Shown one piece after another: positions 10,680 through 22,237 of a stretch of 64,000 nucleotides of DNA. The notes under the pieces were generated by a model. The model did no database searches, had not been told where the DNA came from, and saw only the letters and a list, made by a program, of their open reading frames with translations. The DNA lies in NCBI GenBank assembly GCA_030248215.1, contig JASANG010003578.1, forward strand, positions 38,310-102,309. The letters are read 5' to 3'. Every line of letters begins with the position of its first letter. The first letter of the stretch is position 1. This DNA is from Enoplolaimus lenunculus (lineage: Eukaryota > Nematoda > Enoplea > Enoplida > Thoracostomopsidae). The translations under genes were made by a program, and so were the position numbers.

Positions 10680-13600
10680 TTACGTAATAAACGTTTTTGC
10701 CATCAACGGCCATAGTTGTTCAGTCACAAACAATTGAAATGATAAACCATACTGTAGGGCGTTTCTAAATTTCAAACTTATATCATCCAAATGTACATCT
10801 GTTTCTACCGAAACTGAATTTGTATCGCCATTTGCAACGCTGAAATATCCAACACAATAAACTATCGCACTAAGTCTACGTTCTCTCATTAAGAAATATA
10901 GTCGACTTAATCGATTTTTTGTCCCTGAATAAATTTTAAAAGCATACATTTACTACGAATTAGAACTTTTACCTGATAATAACATTAAGGTTGTGCTTGC
11001 GATACAGCGTTGAAAAAATAAGCTCTTCGGTGTCGGTATTCGTGTCCAGATTGTGTTGTACGTCAAAACACAATTGATTTTGACAAATCATATCATCTGA
11101 AATAACAGATACCGAATAGTGAATTACATTGCCGGAACCGGATCTTAACCGAGTATTGCACCTAAATTTGTGCACTGGTTGAAGTATAAATTAGAATTAA
11201 CTGTTAGCTTGAATTGTTGAATATAAATATTAAACGTCAGATTTTCAAGACACATGACTTATTTAGTTAGATACGCAGGATTAAATAGATATTCAGGGTG
11301 CGATCAGATATTAATTTACCGGATACCGCAACCGAATATTGAATTTTTACCGGAACCTGATATAAACCAGATATACTATGTAGTCGCGCAAAAGTATATT
11401 ATTATGTTTAGTAAAAATAATTAAATGTTAGCTTGGATTTTAAATTTTATTTCAGTTATAACGAAAATCTTAACAGCTTTACTTGCCCGGAAAGGTAATT
11501 GCAGCCAGATGTTGAATAGGCTTTATGGTATCCGGGATCACAACCGTAAGAGTCTGGTACCCGGCAGGTTTACACCAGATACCAGATTCGGACATCGGTT
11601 TTGCCTTATATTAAACCGGAATCGCATCTCAGGTCGCCTCCTAGTAACACTGAATTTCCCTAGTGTGATGGAAGGGGCTACCACCCACATAGAAGCTTCT
11701 CCACTTTCTTTAGTTTACCTCAACTATATATTCCAACCTCCCTGCGGATAGAAAAATTCTTTACACTTCCAGATTTTTTAAGTAACACAAAGGTATATCG
11801 TCACACAGTAATTGTACCTCGAGACAGGGAACCTAAACTGCATATTTTTGCGTCTATGTACTTACTAGAAACATATCTAACAAAGTCACAACGCTAAAAA
11901 ACATAATTTTCAAGGCTTGAAAAAATTAAATTCTCCCGATTCCCTACCGCATTTTGCTTCCCCCAGGTTTCCAATGGTAGTCAGGGGACGGCTGACACCC
12001 ACTTAAGACACCGCAGGGAATCACCAGTCACAGATACCCCAGTCAATACGATATTACCTTCATCAATCAATTTATTCGCAATCAATTCTGTAGTTTCTTG
12101 TTCAAGTAATTTTGCTTCTTCCGCCCATGCGGACACAGGTGAAATATTATCATCACAATCTAAACATAAAAAGAGTTTAACATAACTTAAGTTGAAATGC
12201 GACTGTTATGAAGTGCTTAAATCGCGCAATAGTGTGTGCTTACTGAACAAAAATTAAACGATAGCATGGATTGAAAATGCAATTGTGACAAGTGTTTAAT
12301 ATACCCAGTCTACCTGTAAAAATCAGTTTTACGTATATATGACACAAGTCGCAAACATCCTTTCAGTTTATACATACTAAAGATTTGAGCCGGATGTCTG
12401 ATTTACTGGCTAGTAAACTGAAACCGGGGGTCTATTTTTACAATATATCAACCAGTGTTGCTACAAGCAGTACAGTTATTCTTTTTCTCACACTTAATAC
12501 GCAACAAATTGATTCTTTCAGGTAGGTACCGGAAATCTATTAACTAAACAATAGTGGATTCTGGTATTGCGACAGGCTGCGGTATGACTGCTAAAACATA
12601 TATTAGACTCCTCGGTATTAAATCATGTCTTAAAACCAAAATGAAACAAGTTTTGGAATACCTGATTGGCTCTCAATACCGTGCTAAAAGGCTGAAGCAA
12701 AATACAATTTTGCATAAGACATATCAAAAGCTAGATTTTGTAGCATAACTTAACGCTCTATGTAGACTATAGGCTCTCTCAATAAGGTATGTAATTAAGA
12801 ATAAATTATACCGTGTTTCCGCATTACGTTATTACTGATCAACCTATCTCGGGCAATCTGCACTGTTTCCAGCCGTTGTTCTAAACTTTTCACTTTGAGA
12901 TCAAGGCCGTGACATTCGGATACCAAGTTCCACACACGATTGTAACTGAAATTTAACAGAAAAATACAGAAAAAACATTTACTTGCGACATTCAGATTTA
13001 GAAAATAAATTTTAACAGATGGCTATTACAAAATCTGCCGTCAAAAGTGAAGCGGACGAACAGAAAGCTCGGTCTTCCTGCGACAGAGTGCGGAATTTAA
13101 TCAGGAACATGGTTTTGAAATTTTTTTGACATATTCGTAATCAGATCACCGTGGGAATTTTAAAAATATATTTACTTTGACTACCTTTTGTTTCGTTTTG
13201 TTTCCTTTTACCCTGTTTCCGCCATATTCCCTAGTTATGTCGTTATGCCTTCATATCACATACATAATTAAATTTCGAGAGTAATTTTTTGACTTTTTAA
13301 TTAAGGAAACCGTTATGAAAATAGCAGAGCAAAGTAGAACTTACGTAGTTTAATTATAAAGTACTCAGTCGGTGGTAACGGGGGCAGAAGCCCATCGAAA
13401 ACTTTCTTTGCAGCCGACCGATGCCGTTTCTTATCTTGAAAATGTGCAGATGCCGAATCGATCCCGATCCGAACTTTAGTTAAACGATTAAAATTTTATG
13501 AGAACGGTTCATTTCAATTATTTTTTCAAACACAAAGGCAACAGAGATAACAGTTTCCCTGACCAGACAAAGAGATATACGTACGTCAAGAAGTCAAAAT

Positions 13601-14030
13601 GATCGCATTCAAACTCACTGTTATGTGCAAAAAGTATCGGCAAAGAATCGGCTTTTTGCATTGCCGGCGCTGATACTCACAAAAAGTGCCGATTATTATC
13701 GATGCGGATGCCGATGCCGATTAATCGGCACATGCCTCCTAGTCACACTAGTGGAATGACGTACGTAAGTATAATCTTTGAAATCCCAGGTCAAAGTGAG
13801 GGTAATTTGGGTGGCACCAATGACAAATCGAAGCTACAAAATCGCATCTGCAGTTTTTAAAACCACAAATGTGTACGATATATAAACACAAAAACGTACG
13901 TATTTTGCTGATGTTTTGGCAGCTTTCGAAGCATCTGCGAGTCGGGCTCCATGTCACAAGCAAACCTCCTACGTTCCAACTCGTTCATTAGAACTAATTC
14001 TTGAAGCTCGGTTTCGGGCATTGTTTGCAT
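10680..14030 (-). CDS. Unrecognised five-exon coiled-coil protein (~238 aa)
   Basis: Five minus-strand exons keep frame: 14030-13900, 12945-12812, 12159-12058, 11096-10973 and 10905-10680; total 717 nt including the stop. Coding character is clear: sense-rich reading, good splice sites at the first four exons, and a conventional start (MQTMPETELQELVLMNELE). Residues 1-45 and 55-80 are helical and charged (LKVKSLEQRLETVQIARDRL looks like a coiled coil). Residues 88-122 are acidic-helical (WAEEAKLLEQETTELIANK). The C-terminal third is mixed alpha/beta-like, with a hydrophobic patch (LSAIVYCVGYFSV). I do not recognise the family; small coiled-coil kinetochore, augmin or centrosome subunits have this look, but that is only an analogy. 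The last exon's acceptor is the weak point: the frame-keeping AG at 10907-10906 has a poor pyrimidine tract, while a better-looking cag at 10930-10928 breaks frame. A repeat sits in intron 1. It lies upstream of CLASP on the same strand. Confidence 0.7.
11294..11610. repeat. Fragment of a CAGGGTGCGA / CCGGATACC repeat
   Basis: Opens CAGGGTGCGATCAGATA and continues with CCGGATACCGCAACCG-type motifs. The stretch from about 11340 to 11600 resembles 24415-24690, sharing TTAGCTTGGA, ACTTCAG/ATTTCAG, TTGCC and repeated ACCGGA motifs. Related CCGGA-rich pieces lie at 11130, 37550 and 47330. Likely a decayed hAT-like element; the right end was not found. Confidence 0.45.
13385..13735 (-). repeat. Dispersed repeat rich in CGGCATCGG, copy in intron 1 of the unrecognised gene
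   Basis: Read on the minus strand: GATTAATCGGCATCGG, then AATAATCGGCACTTTTTGTG, then TTTTGCACATAACAGTGAGT and TTGTGTTTGAAAAAAT. The same order of blocks occurs at 60285-60540 (plus), and pieces of it at 52370-52560 (minus) and 19190-19290 (plus). Four copies define a family of roughly 300-450 bp; class unknown. Confidence 0.65.
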
Positions 14031-15147
14031 TTTGAAAATTATTATATACACTGTAGCAATATATCTAAAACAAATCACTGTTATCACTCGTAAAAGTCTC
14101 ATGCAATAACTAACTTTTCACTTTCCAACTGTTGAAAAATCTAAAAAACTCCAATTGATAATGCTTGAATTGCAACGACAAGACCCAAGTCGGCCGCTGA
14201 TTTAAGTCGATTTTGGAATTTAAGTCAAGTAAAAGGAGTTAACTTTACGGGTCGAAAGTCTTGCATTTGAAAGTTACCACAAATAATTCTAAAATAGCAC
14301 TGAAAAAGCCAGGTTATTAAACTTACGTAAAAAGCCAAAACTACAAAACTTAAGTTAAATCAAAACTGAAGTTGGAATTACGCTTTAGTCTTGTTTCAGC
14401 AACTCGCCAATAAACATAATACATTATTCCCTAGCTAAATAATAATGTAGGGGTACAAAAGCTTGACTTTAGCCGTATGTCAACATTTTAATTATTTAAT
14501 TTAATTTAATTTAATTTAATGGTTAGTTCAACTTAACTGAAGACTTTGCTTAACTTTAGTAGCTTTCAAGTATGTCGAAGGCTTTCGATAGTGATTTTAA
14601 TCTTTGTGAGTTCTAAAAGAAAAGCTAATGTCGACTATTTTTGTTGCCAGAATGCACGTTAACATGATGCATGACATAAATGTACACAACGGGCAAACAT
14701 TCTTAAGACTGTGCATTGTTTTGAAATACGTTGCAAAAGACTAGGTTAGCATATCTCTTTGCGTAAAAGTTGTGCGTTGCCCTGTTGCCTTAATGGAGTG
14801 TTTTGGTGAACTGTTTGTTTTATTTCTTTCTCTCTAGTTTTTTGTTCATTTGTTTCGTATGCTCTCAATCGTTTGTGTTTCAAATAAATTGATTGCAAAT
14901 GGTTACAGCATAATGCTCAAACGAAGTTCCATTTTTACGTTATTCTCGTTATTTACATAGCTATATGACTCTTAAATCTTCGGGAAACGGTTCGTAGTCA
15001 AGTGTACGATATTGCGCAGTGAAACCTGCCAAGAAACTAACTTTTAACATCGCAGCCAAATTAGGGAGGTAATTTAAATGATGTCGAAATTTCTACTTCT
15101 ATTAATCTCTATATTGTGATTAGTTTGAAGATCAAATGACGACCTGT
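14031..15147. other. Intergenic, nothing but a TTTAA microsatellite
   Basis: 5' flank of the unrecognised gene. Five to six TTTAA repeats occur at about 14490-14520. I see no exon with splice-site support on either strand. Confidence 0.4.
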
Positions 15148-15325
15148 TGAAAATTGGGGCATGTAAGCACGTGAGATGCGTGTCCTGGTGCATATGCAGT
15201 ATATGCAATGCACGTTGTGTTGTGCGCTAGCCAGCAGCATATGATCAAACGACAATATAGTCGACGACAGAAGCAGAGGGATAGGTGGGCTATGTGGCGC
15301 AGTTGTAGAACGCTTGGACCAAATC
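15148..15325 (+). repeat. Diverged SINE family-1 fragment
   Basis: Shares GTTGAAAATTGGGGCATGTA, GCACGTGAGATGCGTG, CAGCATATGATC, ATAGTCGACGA and GTGGGCTATGTGGCGCAGT with the units at 6541-7153, in the same order but with many substitutions. It stops part-way into the tRNA-like core. Confidence 0.6.
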
Positions 15326-15944
15326 AGACGATCTTGGGGTTATTTCACTCCCCAGAACACGGCAACAAATGTAGCAGTACGATGTGACGTCGCCGTTTTA
15401 AACAATTTTAGCGCTGTGACCTTTTCTAATTTATTTGCAAATGTCATTTTTTCAAAAAATTGAATGTGGTTTAGGTGGCATATTTGCTTAACCACAGACT
15501 TGACAACGACGTGCCATATTTTAAAATGTGGGAAATTGTGTGCTTTATGTCATGTTAGCAGCAACAAATGTTGCCAATTTTAATTTGATCAAGACACAAA
15601 CCATTGTGTAGGTGCCCTTAATCAGCTATTTTACTGCAACACTGTTTCGTTCGTTACATATCTCAATAACTACTGGTTGTAGCTATATTGATATGCTACC
15701 CATAATATTAATGTGATGAGTATGTATAACAGAGTGTAAAAATATGCATAAATATAAACATTTGTTTGAGCAGGCTATCGTAAAAAGCATTACTCCAAAT
15801 GTGGAATACAGTTTGATCCTTGTCGGAAAGTATAATCGTTACTTCACTGAAGTTGTTGTTGGCAACAAAACCCAACATTAAACAGTGCTTTTAAGCGGAT
15901 GAACCTAGCTCAATGCATGCGTAATTTAATAATAGACATCAAAC

Positions 15945-16195
15945 ATAAACAGTTTAAGCAGAGTGCCAGTAAAGGTTCGGATTCCGATTTGGACTTGGGA
16001 AAAATTTGTTGTTCGAATTCGGTTGTGAAGAAGCCGAATCCAACAATGTTCGGTAATCTTTTTCAGTTTTAAATAATAAAAAAATTGTTTCAGATCACAA
16101 ATGTCAAAACTATCGGGCACGAAATTTACAATGGATTCGGATTCGGATTTGGTCAAATCGGGGATTCGGCGTAAACCTGCTTACCCACCCAAATC
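15945..16195. repeat. GGATTCGGATT-type repeat
   Basis: Contains GGTTCGGATTCCGATTTGG and, inverted, GAAGCCGAATCC and GGATTCGGATTCGGATTTGG. A similar arrangement lies at 51110-51470 (GTTCGGATTCGG, AAGCCGAATCCAGCAAG). Likely a hAT-like MITE family with subterminal GGATTCGG repeats. Confidence 0.45.
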
Positions 16196-16673
16196 TAACG
16201 AAACTACGATCGTGTTCGGGTGATGCCTGGCCTGGTGGTAATCAACCATTGGTCTATTAAAAACGACAAAACCCTCGATTTTACAAAACCTGATTGTCGT
16301 TAATGAAACCTTTGAAACGATTATTCTGGCAGGATTTGACAGAATGTGATGATACTTCGCAAAATAATTGAATGTGAGAAGATTTCTTTGGACGTTAGGC
16401 TTTTTATCGTGGAATAATTTTAACGCACCTTTTTATCTAGAAACTAACTATGTCATCTAAGACTGGTTCTAAAGGAAAAAGGACGAAATTCCATAAAACT
16501 TATTAAATTTAGCAGAATCAAATGTGTGAAAATTTGTATATACCATACAAAAGACGATGTTGTTCATAGAAACAGTTTAGCCCAAAATCATTGTTACGTA
16601 TAAAACTTTAAAGCTTTATTGCTCAAAATGACCAAAATAAACTTTCGGCTTTTTGACTTTTCACGGCAGTATA

Positions 16674-17454
16674 CTGGATTCTCCACAGCTTGAAAATTTC
16701 CGCCGGGGGCGTTTCCTGGGGGGGGCAGGAGTTTCCTGGGGGCAGCTAATTATGCTGGGAGCAGTTTTCCTTAGGGGCCCCCAGATGATCTGGGGGGTCC
16801 TGGGGGGCAGGCTTAAAATTTTGCAAGCCGACTTTTTGGACCATTTTTTATTGTAGATCGTGTTTCCAACTCAACTGAAGATTACTCATCGCCCAACATG
16901 ACAAAAATTCCCCGCAAACGCTAATAATAATAATTTTAACTAATATTACTGACAACTTTACCAGAAGTTGAAAGAAGCGCAATTATATAAAATATAGATA
17001 ATCTATAATTGAAACTGTGATTAACATATATTTTATATATTATTCACAGCTTCAGTTTATCATAAGGCTCAGGCGGGTTGAACTTGTTGCCGCAAGGTAC
17101 TTTCGAATGCTGTATGCCCTGAAACGGTCTTTATATAATTGTGCTTTTTTCAGTTCGTTATTGAATTGTACTAGTTACTACCGGTATTTGTAACGCTATT
17201 AAAAATTATGAGTACTCAGCGTAATATAAAATCATATTTTGCCGAATGTCCGCCTCAAAAGAAGTCCAGGTCTTTACGTTTTAACTTTGAAAATTTTTGG
17301 TCTAGAAAAGTCCTGGGGGGCCCCAGCAAAAAAATTTGCTGGGGGGGGGGGGCATTTTGCTGGGGGCGGCAGAAAATTCGCCGGGGGGCCTTTCCTGGGG
17401 GCAGCAAAATTAAAAGTGCTGGGGGCCCCCGCCCCCCCGCTGTGGAGAAGCCAG
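16674..17454 (+). mobile_element. 781-bp DNA transposon derivative with transposase-like N-terminal ORF, copy 1
   Basis: Inverted ends CTGGATTCTCCACAGC and GCTGTGGAGAAGCCAG are flanked by a perfect 5-bp duplication GTATA (16669 and 17455). The left subterminal region and the right end are packed with G-runs. An ATG at 17208 opens a frame starting MSTQRNIKSYFAECPPQKKS, which runs into the G-rich end. A second copy of nearly equal length, inverted, sits at 31520-32301. N-terminal peptides of this style occur in hAT/ZMYM-type transposases, so this is probably an internally deleted hAT-related element; a 5-bp TSD is unusual for hAT and leaves the class open. Confidence 0.75.
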
Positions 17455-17699
17455 GTATATGTGCAAGTCTCTGAGAAATAATAACGAAAAATACAACTTT
17501 AGATTTTTTCAATTTATCTGATTTATAGTTATAATGTTTCACGCACCTACAATTCCTTGTAGCAGGAATACACACTGAAAAAGATTACTTGAAATATTGT
17601 TTTTCTATTTTTCTAATCTTTCGACCCAAGGCGTTATTCGTTCTCTGCTACAAGTGTATACGTTGTGATTGGTTACTACCTTAATGAGCATAATTGATA

Positions 17700-18032
17700 A
17701 GCATAAATTAGGCGTTTTTACATTGTTTCACGAATTATTAGGGTGACAAGCAATCTAATTTCAGCAATAATGGGTTTTCGGGTGCGAGAAATCTGATAAA
17801 TCGCCCACAAACCTTTAAAAGCGATTATCGAATAGTTAGCTAATGGCTAATTTGTATATTTGCTTAATTGACGAGACAAAATTAGGACTTTTTAATTTAT
17901 TCCAATGTAATAATTATTAGGGTGGCTGAAGTGTTTCTGGGTGCGAGGAATCTGAGGAAATTGCTTAAAAACCTCCAAAACCGATATATGAATAGTTAGC
18001 TAATAACTAATTTGCATATTACCTTAATTGCT
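17700..18032 (+). repeat. Diverged two-unit tandem repeat (~160-175 bp)
   Basis: The order ATTATTAGGGTG, TTTCgGGGTGCGAG, AATCTGA, GAATAGTTAGCTAAT, ACTAATTTG, CTTAATTG occurs twice in direct orientation, once in about 17700-17875 and again in about 17876-18032, with roughly one change in five. No longer array follows. Confidence 0.6.
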
Positions 18033-19307
18033 TACGTGTGTTCGAGCTTCGCGCAATAAATGTAGTCCCACTACGACTGGTGGTAAAAATACTCTTTCTT
18101 GATTGACTAAGTAATGGCTACCTGTTTGCCACCAAACAGCTTGTTTTAATGAGCTAAGTGGAATCGAGCTGGATTACGACAACTAATCATGTAACCAATG
18201 AGAAAACGTGCAGCTTTATCAGACATTTGGTCTAGCTGATATCGGAATTGGGCTGAATTACGACTTCGGCTGCGACATATAGTTTGAGTTTTAAATTATT
18301 TTTTGTGTTACTTTGTTCTGCTTTCAAAAAAAGCTATGAAATGTAATTTTGAATTTAGGCACAAATTTTTAGATTACGTACGTTATGCGCTATGTTTAGT
18401 ATATATTAGCAGGTCTGCAGTTTAAATAATAGAAAATTAAGTTTTTTATTTCTAGTTAGACTGCGGTGTGTTAATGCGATTAATGCTCTGTTCGCATTGG
18501 GATTTTACGGATTAACCTGCTGAAAGGCGGCTGTGGTTAGCAAAGGTGGTAGAAAAACTACTTCAAGTAATGACTTTCAGACAAACAGTCTAAGACGTTT
18601 TTAATGTAATCTATTTGTTTGTGTAGATTCTGAAACCATAGCGACGCTGATGTAAAAATTATATTATATAAGGCTTTCCAATGCCGGTGTTTTACTTTTA
18701 ATTCTTGTTTATAGGAATTACGTAGATGCGATTAATATTGCAACGCTCTTGTATACAATTTTAAATTCGTGTTTTGTAGGCGTATGAAGTGAATAGCTCA
18801 ACTGCAATCGTAAAGAGATTTTGAGTTAATGTGCTGCCAATATATTTGCAAATAAAAGCATTATTTCCAAATAAACAAAGGTAGATACGTATTTTTTATG
18901 TTTGTTTCTAGTTGTAGGATTAGGGAGATTCAGATTTGATAGTGCGTTTAAATTTCAGGATGTTTTACAATGTGACTTCTCAAACTGAATAATTTTCGCC
19001 CGATGTAAGTTTGAGTGCGATTATTTTACGATATTGCGTCACGGCAGCGTCGTGGCAGGAACCCATTCATGTAAATATTCAGAAAAGACAATTGTAAGCC
19101 CTCTTTTTGAGTGTCAGTATCGATTCTGCAAAAAAATTTATGAGCACTATGGCGGGTTTTGGCCCTTAGCGTTAGCAGTGCGTGAAATGTTGTCAATTTC
19201 ACTTCCTGGTGTATATCAGTACGTCTGATCACGAAACTGTGATGTCTGTTGCCTTTGTGTTTTAAAAAATTGCATGTGGTGCTCCTAACTGTTCATTAAA
19301 GCGTTAA
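18033..19307. other. Intergenic, mostly unassigned
   Basis: No exon was recognised. The last 100 bases (about 19190-19290) match the CGGCATCGG repeat family (GTATATCAGTACGTCTGATC, TGTCTGTTGCCTTTGTGTTT, AAAAAATTGCATG). Confidence 0.4.
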
Positions 19308-19595
19308 GGTTGCGGTATACTCTATGTCCGGCGCCGTGAGTCAGCGTGCGTCACCCGTACGGCGCCGTCCGTCACTGTTCGTCGCCCGTACGGCGCCGTC
19401 CGTCACCGTTCCTACCACACGTCATTATCGTACGTGAGTTATTTGCGTACGACACCACACGGTGACGGACGGCTCCGTATGGGTGAAACACGGTGACGGA
19501 CGGCGCCGTATGGGTGAAACACGGTGACGGACGGCGCCGTACGGTGACGCACGGTGACGGACGGCGCCGGACGTCAAAAAAGTATAGCGCATCCC
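19308..19595. mobile_element. GC-rich foldback MITE flanked by TTAA
   Basis: 288 bp between TTAA at 19304-19307 and TTAA at 19596-19599. Inverted ends: GGTTGCGGTATACTC with GTCCGGCGCCG against GGGATGCGCTATACTT with GTCCGGCGCCG. The left half repeats GGCGCCGTCCGTCACCGT and the right half repeats its inverse ACGGTGACGGACGGCGCC, three or four times each, with a spacer of about 60 bp. TTAA duplication suggests piggyBac- or Kolobok-type mobilisation. Confidence 0.75.
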
Positions 19596-19599
19596 TTAA

Positions 19600-21618
19600 A
19601 CGTATTAAATGTGGTAAGTATTAGTATTTAGGTATAATTTGAAAAGAATCGGCATTGGCGAGCATTTTGGTATCGGCCCCCATCACTTCGCGGCAATAGT
19701 TTTAAGACTAACCATTAACCAAGCAGCATGGGTGGCACCGAGTTCACGATTTAACCGAATCTGAATCAATGGCTAATTTGTCGATCGCCAATTTAGTTGA
19801 ATGTGAGACAAAGTAAAAGTTTGCTCTCAATTACAATTCTATTCGTAGAAAATATTTTCGTGTTACAATGTAGAATTTACAAAGTGTATGGATGTGCGCT
19901 GCACTGTATATACTACTATGTATATATGAAATGCTTGCAGTTGCTTTTTCATTATAACAGTATGTATATAATATATATTAAAATTCTGCTATTGTATTGA
20001 AGCATTGATGCGTCGAAATCTGTACCGACGTTGACTGCATTCATTGTTATATTTGTATGGAGCGGAGTGTATTATGTATCGTATATATTGTCTATAGTGC
20101 AACGTAAAGTTTACTAGTCTAATTCCTATAATTTAATATGAGAAAAGAATTTTTTTCTCAGAATTGAAAATAAAATATGAAGAAAACTGTGGTTGACGGT
20201 AACTGCGGAACGTTTATGTCATTTATGTATGTATGTATGTTTTGTATATTAGTTTATGCTTAAATCCGAGGCAGAAGATGGACGTTTTGGCATATCAGTA
20301 CCGTCTCGGTGAACTAAGCGTGAGACAAACCCCATTACCTCAGGGTATCCATGGTTTCAGCCCCCGTTCCATGGCTTATATACTTATATAAATAATTTGT
20401 GTAGCCTAAAAATTAAAGTTAGGGTCCGTGTTTTTAATTGTGCGAGCGACTATCATTAGTTTAGTGATAGTTCTTGTAGCTTTCGAACCAGTAAATGAAG
20501 AAGTTAGTACAGTTTTGAATTGGGGTTCTATTACTGTGTCAGTCAACCTGTCGCTAATCTGAGATTGGAAAAAAGCGATACCGAGGCTGAGACCAGCTCA
20601 ATCCTGAGACTTACCGAGACCGAGATCGCCCATCCCTGGGATGCTATACCTACGCAATTAAATCCAATATGGCCTTAGAGTGGAGTGTTGTGTCCGGATA
20701 GCGACGGGTAGGTGCTACTCCGTTGAGTTAAGTCAAGATACGTACGTCGTTGTCTTTATAGACTACAACTCCAGTTGCTGTGGTTGACTGACATGCCTGG
20801 GTGCGATTTTGGTGACTGGTAATAACATTAATGAGTTGGATTACAACAGTTATTACAGTTCAAGCCGATGTTAATTATCAGGTCTGCTCATAGAGACACT
20901 TCGAAACGAAAAGGCCTTCATAAATTTCAGACATCGAATTCCGGGTAGAAATGTAGAAACATTGTCATCAAATTGAATCATTATTGTCTTAATTACCCAC
21001 ATTTGAAAAATTTATTTTGTCTAAAATTTGTTCAAATAGCATCATTTTATGTACGTATTTTGTAGTTTACGCATTATGTTTGTTTATTGTTCGATTTTTA
21101 AAATAATCCTTCGTAGAAAACATTTTATAGACAATTGATATGAAAAATTGTTATTTTGAAGGAATGCAGCAACGCAATTAACAGTATTGTTTAGTGGTCG
21201 TAGTAGGATGATAAAAGGGACAGATAACATGATCCTAGTTATAGGAGGTATACACGTTTAGAATGCGTGTGACAATTTTTTGGGTTTGGATTAGGGCGAT
21301 GATGGAAGTAGGGGAAGGGTGGCACCCCACGTAGATGGTTGGGCCCTGGCAGTATCGGGTTTTAAACAGGCATATCTCTATAATATTGTATATGTATTTT
21401 GTGCATATATGTATATATGTATGTAGTTAGTAAGAATTCTAATGGCAATAATGAAGTTTCGCGAAATGACAAAGTTTCCAATATTTAAATTGTTACGAAT
21501 AATTTGCCACAACGCCGTAAAAATTACGGTTCCTGCATCATTGAATGCATGAACAGGAACAGAATTGAACTTTTGCAAGAATTCCGGCCGGAAGAGGAAT
21601 TCTCGATGAACCTGGTAT
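19600..21618. other. Intergenic with repeat scraps
   Basis: A fragment at 19719-19790 (GGGTGGCACCGAGTTCACGA) matches the hAT-like element at 41879. TGTATATA-type simple repeats occur near 19910, 20220 and 21400. At 20560-20636, GAGACCGAGATCG ends in CGCCCATCCCTGG, like a hAT terminus, and the same end recurs at 55195-55212. No gene seen. Confidence 0.45.
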
Positions 21619-22018
21619 CAGGGGGCAGCGGGAATTCCGGTTGTGGCATTTTTTTTCACCTTCCGGTTTCGGCTCCGGTACTTGTTTTGCTGGAATTGAA
21701 CATTCCTGTATTAAATTTTAGTCAGTGGAAATTAAGTTATTTTGCTAAAAAAATGACGATAAAAATTAAGCAGATTTCATTCGTATAGTACAAAAACGTT
21801 GACAATCGCGGAAAATCAACCATCGATGGTAGATTTCGCTTCTGTGGATTGTGAAAATCTAAAATACAGAAGATAAAGTCAATACTTATCTCCAACTGTG
21901 GGTTATTTCACCATTAATATTGCAAAAAAGAAAATTAAAATGAATTTTTCGGTGGCATGTACGTATATATACTTTTCATTTACCAATTCCAGTGAATTAT
22001 AATTTCGGTTGCACCCTG
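21619..22018. mobile_element. hAT-like MITE, CAGGG..TGCACCCTG ends, 8-bp TSD
   Basis: 400 bp. It starts CAGGGGGCAGCGGGAATTCC and ends ATTTCGGTTGCACCCTG; the flanks are CCTGGTAT (21611) and TCTGGTAT (22019), 7 of 8 matching. The interior shares ATCGATGGTAGATTTCGCTTC and GAAAATCTAAAATACA with the copy at 33580-33964 and, inverted, with 25543-25785, so this is one family. Confidence 0.8.
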
Positions 22019-22237
22019 TCTGGTATGTATATCTAAATAACAACTCGTAGCAGAGTAAATATTATTAAAAAATACCGGAAACGTGTATTACGTTTCTGCC
22101 GGATATAAACATTTATCGCGTGTTTCTGACAGGTAGAAATTAATAGCACCTGTTTATTTAAAAGTTTAAATTTTAGAAGACTAATGTACAATATAGATAT
22201 ATGCACATAGTGGTGTGCTAAGTGTTAGGGTTTTTCC

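Noticed and set aside
11425-11751. 108-codon open frame as a gene
   Set aside because: Overlaps CCGGATACC-type repeat sequence also found at 24415-24690.
16653-17575. Open frames rich in Gly/Trp or Pro on both strands
   Set aside because: Translations of the G/C-run ends of the transposon; only the short MSTQRN... start looks protein-like.
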